DNA of 20,986 nt from the IMG/VR virus record IMGVR_UViG_3300018428_000239, positions 1-20,986 of that record; one strand, given 5' to 3'. The stretch comes from a virus. A model generated the notes under the pieces. It did not search any database, was not told the origin of the DNA, and saw nothing but the letters and a program-made list of their open reading frames with translations. This document shows, one piece after another, positions 20,601-20,986 of this stretch (positions within the stretch are counted from its first letter, which is position 1; each line of letters starts with the position of its first letter). The position numbers and the translations under genes were made by a program.

Positions 20601-20986
20601 AATGAAATACCACTTATTGGACCTGGAAAATTAAGAGCAACTGATACTTTAGATTTTAGACCCTCTGTTCTTCCATTTACTGGAACTACATCATCTCCAT
20701 TCTTCTTCGGATCTAGAAATTTTGTAAATTCAGTTCCTGTAAATATATCTCCTGAAGAAACCATTGAAGTTTCATATTCATATTATGTTGGGAGACAAGA
20801 TAAACTTTATCTAACTAAAGATGGCGAATTTTTATATCTAGAAGGAAATTCTTCTCCAGATCCAGTTGCTCCGGTCAAAGATGGAGACCTGATGGAATTA
20901 GCAACTGTCACACTTCCACCATATGTTTTTGATGTTGAGGAAGCACAAGTAAATCTTCGTGAAAATAGAAGATATACGATGAGAGA
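17625..20986 (+). CDS. DUF4815 virion structural protein, cut by the window edge
   Basis: The frame is open for 1120 codons to the right edge with no stop, so the gene is partial at its 3' end. It begins three bases after the gp8 stop. The start MAQKTDLNVNPYFDDFDADK followed by FYKVLFKPGTPVQSRELNNI is diagnostic of the DUF4815 family of phage structural proteins. Further family-like blocks are GIYFVRGTFAKIF (near 188), KLSPGKAYVRGYDIEK (near 355) and FTLDKSQKEQFYDYSRIVRK (near 934). The last visible residues are ENRRYTMR. In T4-like cyanophages it follows gp8, so it probably forms part of the baseplate periphery or a fibre base. It also holds a GSRVRGESSGATAFIVEV unit (near 485) like ones in its two upstream neighbours. 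Its precise role in the virion is not known to me. Confidence 0.9.
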   Translation, partial: MAQKTDLNVNPYFDDFDADKNFYKVLFKPGTPVQSRELNNIQSILQNQIESFGSHIFKEGSVVIPGSISYDPQYYAVKLNQRFSNIDIQAYINQYLGKKIEGQVSGVTASVQRIEIPDAINNLDSITLYVKYLDANNDNEISTFTNEETLICDENIVYGNNTVINAGAGFASLISIDACSTGSAVSITDGIYFVRGTFAKIFKETIILDYYTNTPTYRVGIKVSEEIISAKDDPSLYDNAKGFNNYSAPGSDRFKLNLSLTKKSIDSVDTDTDFIEILRIVDGEIKKVSVQSQYNLIKDYLAQRTYDESGNYSVRPFGISLHETLNDNIGNDGLFFEGESTDQGNIPSDDLMSIKLSPGKAYVRGYDIEKTVTSIIDVKKPRETVDNPQQTVNLQLGNLFRLNNTFGTPKQNAAIELHDVRRDAGTTSPTSTSLIGQARVYNYSLTDAPYTDLATSWDCYLYDLQMFTKITISSLFANGDIVEGSRVRGESSGATAFIVEVPLSTVITLTQVSGTFVKGENIIIDENDTIKRNIINVNAYGIDDIKQFYMPAVVSGFNSNFLADTILEKRFPQGFNASNSLFIDGAGVATSPGKYFNGKVKVGDIVRYQAPGISEEIFNVVQSISATGESISLSSVTDVPGVCSGSVQANVNVSSFSLGKVSIKNSEYDGLYITLGQENVSTLDLNNSDLIFTKQAVLQKATSANGQITITVSEFNVPNGSNFVAFDQERYFITYDDGTIQTLSSENFTYGSASITINGLLPNKTTNLIVATFEKPSISSKIKTNAKCKIVEVTLSKNQESGLVAGSTLNDGLTYNQYYGLRVQDREISLNYPDVNRVLAVYESLNSNAPILDKLSFSSIFAIGDNAIVGEDILGSESNTLARVVSRAVNSVEIVYLNNNRFFTNELVKFKQSNIEASIDENTPGKYLNISNKFTLDKSQKEQFYDYSRIVRKSGENSPSKRLMIIFDHFVVSDDDEGDLFTVMSYDNSVYKNEIPLIGPGKLRATDTLDFRPSVLPFTGTTSSPFFFGSRNFVNSVPVNISPEETIEVSYSYYVGRQDKLYLTKDGEFLYLEGNSSPDPVAPVKDGDLMELATVTLPPYVFDVEEAQVNLRENRRYTMR

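Overview
The window looks like part of the genome of a marine T4-like myovirus, most probably a cyanophage of Prochlorococcus or Synechococcus. This rests on the gene order gp25 - gp6 - giant protein - gp8 - DUF4815 protein, on the very AT-rich late genes, on T4-type late promoter motifs, and on small proteins that I recall as typical of cyanomyoviruses. All supported genes are on the + strand. No tRNA, integrase, transposase or CRISPR array was seen.

Left region (1-1918). This part has clearly higher GC than the rest and carries accessory genes with sigma70-like promoters. A 56-residue AbrB-like protein is flanked by two short tandem arrays. Both arrays have a 14-bp period and the same internal design (4-nt arm, 3-nt loop, 4-nt complementary arm, 3-nt linker), although their sequences are unrelated. 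After the second array comes a near-consensus promoter (TTGACA - 17 nt - TATGAT) and a GT-A type glycosyltransferase. A second good promoter (TTGACG - 16 nt - TATAAT) then drives a micro-operon of three tiny genes: an acidic 53-residue protein, a very basic 48-residue protein with no acidic residue, and a 49-residue protein with one membrane segment and a histidine-rich tail. Its leader holds six alternating TGAC/GTCA motifs. A hairpin with a TTCG loop and a T tract ends the unit.

Right region (1955-20986). This is the baseplate block, packed almost without gaps. Late promoter motifs precede gp25 (baseplate wedge, lysozyme-like fold), followed by gp6 (wedge, baseplate J-like). A 3888-residue structural protein in the position of T4 gp7 fills over half of the window. 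It is a mosaic of repeated beta-rich modules with a YHYH domain. A perfect TATAAATA late promoter overlaps its stop codon and leads into a gp8-like wedge protein. A DUF4815 virion protein then runs off the right edge after 1120 codons.

The right-hand genes would build the baseplate wedges and attached periphery late in infection. The left-hand genes are probably host-polymerase driven. The most unusual signals are the paired 14-bp arrays, the TGAC/GTCA leader, and the modular giant protein that shares repeat modules with both of its downstream neighbours.
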